Of a stretch of 8,289 nt of DNA, positions 6,268 through 8,289 are shown piece by piece. The translations under genes and the position numbers were made by a program. The DNA is from an uncultured Microbacterium sp. (GTDB lineage: Bacteria; Actinomycetota; Actinomycetes; Actinomycetales; Microbacteriaceae). Position 1 is the first letter of the stretch, and each line of letters begins with the position of its first letter. Location of the stretch: assembly GCA_937988695.1 (NCBI GenBank), contig CALKHM010000051.1, positions 1 to 8,289 of the forward strand, given 5' to 3'. The notes beneath the pieces are model-generated. The model searched no databases. It was given only the letters and a program-made list of their open reading frames with translations, and was not told where the DNA came from.

Positions 6268-7359
6268 GTGACCGAGGAACAGCACAACGACCCGATCTCC
6301 GACGCGACCGGGCAGACCGCATCTTCCGGCATCCCCGATGCCGCGGCGTCCGCGGACGCGGCAGCCGCTCCGGCCGACGCCGCAGGCGCTGACGCGTTCG
6401 TCGACCCTGCCGGCGCTGACGCGTTCGTCGACCCTGCCGCCGACGATGCCGCACCGGTGGCGGACGACGCCGCGCCGTACGGCGTGGGGCCGTTCTCGCT
6501 GCGCGAGGTGATCCTCGGCGGCGTGTGGCTGGTCGCCTTCGTCGTCTCGTTCTTCTCCACCTCGACCTTCGGCTTCAGCTCGGTCTGGGGACGCGGCATC
6601 GACTGGGTCCTCACGATCGGCGTGCCCACCGTCGCGGTCTTCCTGATCGTCTTGCGGCGTTTGTCGCCCAGCGGCATCCGTCGCGTCGGGTCGCTCGGCA
6701 TCGACCAATTCGCCTCCGTCTCGTTCTCGGTGGCCGCGGTGCTCTGGCTCGGGCAGGTCTGGGCGCAGCTGGGCGTGACCATCGCCGGAGGCCCCTGGGT
6801 GACCTCGTGGGTCATCTGGGTGGAGACCGTGCTGATGCTCGCCGGTGTCGTGCTCACGGTGTTCGCCCCGCTCATCCCCGGCCTGGCTGAGGACTTCCAG
6901 GGCCGCCCTGAGGTCGTCGCTCGCCCCAGCGCGCGCAGCGTCCGGCCGGTCGCCGCCCGTCCGCGCCCGGCGCCGCCGGCCGCCTACGCTCCGCAGGCGC
7001 AACCGCCGGCGCAGGCGCAGACGTACGACGGATACGTGCCTGCCGAGGGCTACGGATCGGTGGGCGGTGCGACGGGCGCCGATCAGGGCGCTGCGCCGAT
7101 CGCCGGGCCGACGGATCAGACGCGGTCCTTGTCGCAGACGCCCGATACGCAGGCGCATGCACAGCCCGTGCAGCAGGCCTTCTGGGCCTTGTCGCCGGAG
7201 GAGCGCGACGTCATCGACGAGAACGGGGCGCCGATCTTCCGGATCGGGCCGACGGCATGGGCGCTGGTGATCGAGGACCGCGGAACCTCGTTCGTGATCC
7301 GTCACGAGGACGGTCGCGTGGGTCTTCTCACCGACGTCTCCGGGGTCACCCGCGGCTGA
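6268..7359 (+). CDS. Uncharacterised four-helix membrane protein with disordered N-terminus and conserved-looking C-terminal domain
   Basis: I do not recognise a functional family. The 363-residue product has four parts. Residues 1-75 are acidic and rich in Ala and Asp, surely disordered, and contain a perfect duplicated nonapeptide GADAFVDPA (40-48 and 49-57). Four hydrophobic helices lie at about 79-97, 112-130, 147-167 and 179-203. A Pro/Ala/Gln-rich linker follows (about 208-304), Arg-rich at first. A compact C-terminal segment (305-363, FWALSPEERDVIDENGAPIF onward, ending near LLTDVSGVTRG) has alternating hydrophobic residues typical of a small beta-rich fold. Both ends should be cytoplasmic if there are four helices. 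Similar proteins sit between dnaE and hisD in related Microbacteriaceae as far as I recall, which would suggest a conserved but undescribed envelope role. It has its own promoter-like box and a strong ribosome site. No catalytic motif is visible. Confidence 0.88.
   Translation: MTEEQHNDPISDATGQTASSGIPDAAASADAAAAPADAAGADAFVDPAGADAFVDPAADDAAPVADDAAPYGVGPFSLREVILGGVWLVAFVVSFFSTSTFGFSSVWGRGIDWVLTIGVPTVAVFLIVLRRLSPSGIRRVGSLGIDQFASVSFSVAAVLWLGQVWAQLGVTIAGGPWVTSWVIWVETVLMLAGVVLTVFAPLIPGLAEDFQGRPEVVARPSARSVRPVAARPRPAPPAAYAPQAQPPAQAQTYDGYVPAEGYGSVGGATGADQGAAPIAGPTDQTRSLSQTPDTQAHAQPVQQAFWALSPEERDVIDENGAPIFRIGPTAWALVIEDRGTSFVIRHEDGRVGLLTDVSGVTRG
6385..6438 (+). repeat. Perfect 27-bp tandem direct repeat in the membrane-protein gene
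   Basis: Bases 6385-6411 and 6412-6438 are identical, including every third codon position. Each unit is nine codons for GADAFVDPA, so the frame is kept. The lack of silent differences points to a recent duplication by slippage in the disordered N-terminal region. Copy number may vary between strains. Confidence 0.9.
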
Positions 7360-7381
7360 GGCCGCACAGCGTAAGAACGAC

Positions 7382-7396
7382 GGATGCCCGGCATCC
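7382..7396. promoter_or_regulatory. 15-bp palindrome GGATGCC-C-GGCATCC upstream of hisD
   Basis: Perfect 7-bp arms around a single C. It lies 22 nt after the stop of the membrane-protein gene and ends 7 nt before the candidate hisD -10 box, spanning about -34 to -20 of the predicted start site. It could be an operator for a dimeric regulator of the histidine genes or a U-less terminator hairpin (6-bp stem, CCG loop). The sequence alone does not decide. Confidence 0.5.
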
Positions 7397-7403
7397 CACC
7401 GGA

Positions 7404-7409
7404 TAGCCT
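7404..7409 (+). promoter_or_regulatory. Candidate -10 box (TAGCCT) for leaderless hisD transcription
   Basis: TAGCCT fits TANNNT and ends 6 nt before the ATG at 7416, so the transcript would start at or beside the start codon, much as for dnaE. The purine run GGAGGG (7410-7415) touches the ATG with no spacer and is unlikely to act as a normal ribosome site. Confidence 0.55.
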
Positions 7410-7415
7410 GGAGGG

Positions 7416-8289
7416 ATGCTGCGCACCATCGATCTGCGGGGCCGGACGCGTTCCGCCGCCGAACTGCTCGCCGTCGTCCCCCGGGCGCAGGCCGCCCGTG
7501 CCGACGCGCTGGCGGCGGCGGCGCGGATCGTCGACGACGTGGCGATGCGCGGCGAAGAAGCGCTGCGTGAGCAGGCCGAACGGTTCGATCACGTGCAGGG
7601 ACACGCCATCCGCGTGCCGGCCGCACAGCTCGACGAGGCGCTCGAACGCCTGGACGGCGACGTCCGCGCGGCCCTGGAAGAGGCGATCCGCCGGGTGCGC
7701 ATCGCCTCGGCCGCGCAGGTCCCGGTCGGCGCCGTCACCGAGCTCGCATCGGGTGGCAGGGTCACGCAGCGATGGCTGCCGGTGCGTCGGGCGGGGGTCT
7801 ACGTGCCCGGCGGCAAGGCGGTCTACCCCTCGAGCGTCGTCATGAACGTGGTGCCGGCCCAGGTCGCCGGCGTCGGGCAGGTGGCCCTCGCCTCGCCGCC
7901 GCAGGCCGACTTCGACGGCCGCGTGCACCCCGACATCCTCGCCGCCGCGAGGCTTCTGGGCATCACCGAGGTGTACGCGATGGGCGGCGCGGGCGCGATC
8001 GGCGCCTTCGCGCACGGCGTGGCCGGCATCGGCCTCGACCCGGTCGACGTGGTCAGCGGGCCGGGCAACAACTTCGTCGCCGCCGCGAAACGTGCGGTCG
8101 CAGGCAAGGTGGGCGTAGACGCTGAGGCCGGTGCGACCGAGATCCTGATCGTGGCGGATGCAGCCTCCGACCCCGTGCTGGTCGCGGTGGACCTCATCAG
8201 CCAGGCCGAGCACGACGAGCAGGCCTCGGCCGTGCTCGTCACCGACAGCGTCGAGCTGGCCGACCGGGTTCGGGCGGAGGTCGCGGCCC
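7416..8289 (+). CDS. hisD: Histidinol dehydrogenase (3' partial)
   Basis: Catalyses the last two steps of histidine synthesis, oxidising L-histidinol to L-histidine with two NAD+ in the cytoplasm. The frame is open from ATG 7416 to the right edge, 291 residues of an expected ~430. Family blocks seen in order: RRAGVYVPGGKAVYPSSVVMN, VYAMGGAGAIGAFAHG, VVSGPGNNFVAAAKRAV, VGVDAEAGATEILIVAD and DLISQAEHD. The Zn ligands Gln263 and His266 (E. coli Gln259 and His262) are present; the catalytic Glu-His pair and the remaining Zn ligands lie beyond the window. The usual IDxxAGPTE signature reads VDAEAGATE here, with Val for Ile and Ala for Pro. The ATG is chosen because MLRTIDLRG is the usual N-terminus and a TANNNT box lies just upstream. 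hisD usually opens the his operon in actinobacteria, so hisC and hisB are expected to follow. Confidence 0.95.
   Translation, partial: MLRTIDLRGRTRSAAELLAVVPRAQAARADALAAAARIVDDVAMRGEEALREQAERFDHVQGHAIRVPAAQLDEALERLDGDVRAALEEAIRRVRIASAAQVPVGAVTELASGGRVTQRWLPVRRAGVYVPGGKAVYPSSVVMNVVPAQVAGVGQVALASPPQADFDGRVHPDILAAARLLGITEVYAMGGAGAIGAFAHGVAGIGLDPVDVVSGPGNNFVAAAKRAVAGKVGVDAEAGATEILIVADAASDPVLVAVDLISQAEHDEQASAVLVTDSVELADRVRAEVAA

Noticed and set aside
5538..8242. Several long minus-strand open frames across the dnaE tail, membrane-protein gene and hisD
   Set aside because: All are antisense shadows of convincing plus-strand genes, with low-complexity Arg/Ala/Gly-rich translations.

Overview
The window looks like a chromosomal housekeeping segment from a high-GC actinobacterium, most likely of the Microbacteriaceae (Microbacterium-like). 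This rests on strong G/C third-position bias, GTG starts, the wording of the DnaE and HisD proteins, and the order RluA-family pseudouridine synthase / dnaE / small membrane protein / hisD. The genus is an inference. All genes are on the + strand, and no gene-free stretch exceeds 150 bases.

Layout: (1) 1-807, the 3' part of an RluA/RluD-type pseudouridine synthase whose S4 domain is cut off by the left edge. (2) 808-954, a spacer holding two abutting inverted repeats. (3) 955-1536, an ECF-type sigma factor, followed after 2 nt by 1539-2645, a single-pass membrane protein resembling the CU044_5270 family found beside such sigma factors; together they form a two-gene signalling operon. (4) 2694-6212, dnaE (DNA polymerase III alpha), complete in length and conservation but interrupted by one in-frame TAG at 5586-5588. 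(5) 6268-7359, an unrecognised four-helix membrane protein with a disordered Ala/Asp-rich N-terminus and a small conserved-looking C-terminal domain. (6) 7416 to the right edge, the 5' part of hisD (histidinol dehydrogenase), probably the first gene of a histidine biosynthesis operon.

The point that most deserves checking is the amber codon in dnaE. The reading frame is intact on both sides and the flanking protein is fully conserved, so there is a single lesion in an essential gene: a base-call error, a very recent nonsense mutation, or readthrough. Other observations are actinobacterial -10 boxes placed so that dnaE and hisD would be leaderless, a palindrome over the hisD promoter, a perfect 27-bp tandem duplication in the membrane-protein gene, and clear over-representation of the heptamer GGCATCC/GGATGCC, which builds the intergenic palindromes. 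I see no mobile element, CRISPR array, tRNA or rRNA, and no convincing novel multi-gene system.
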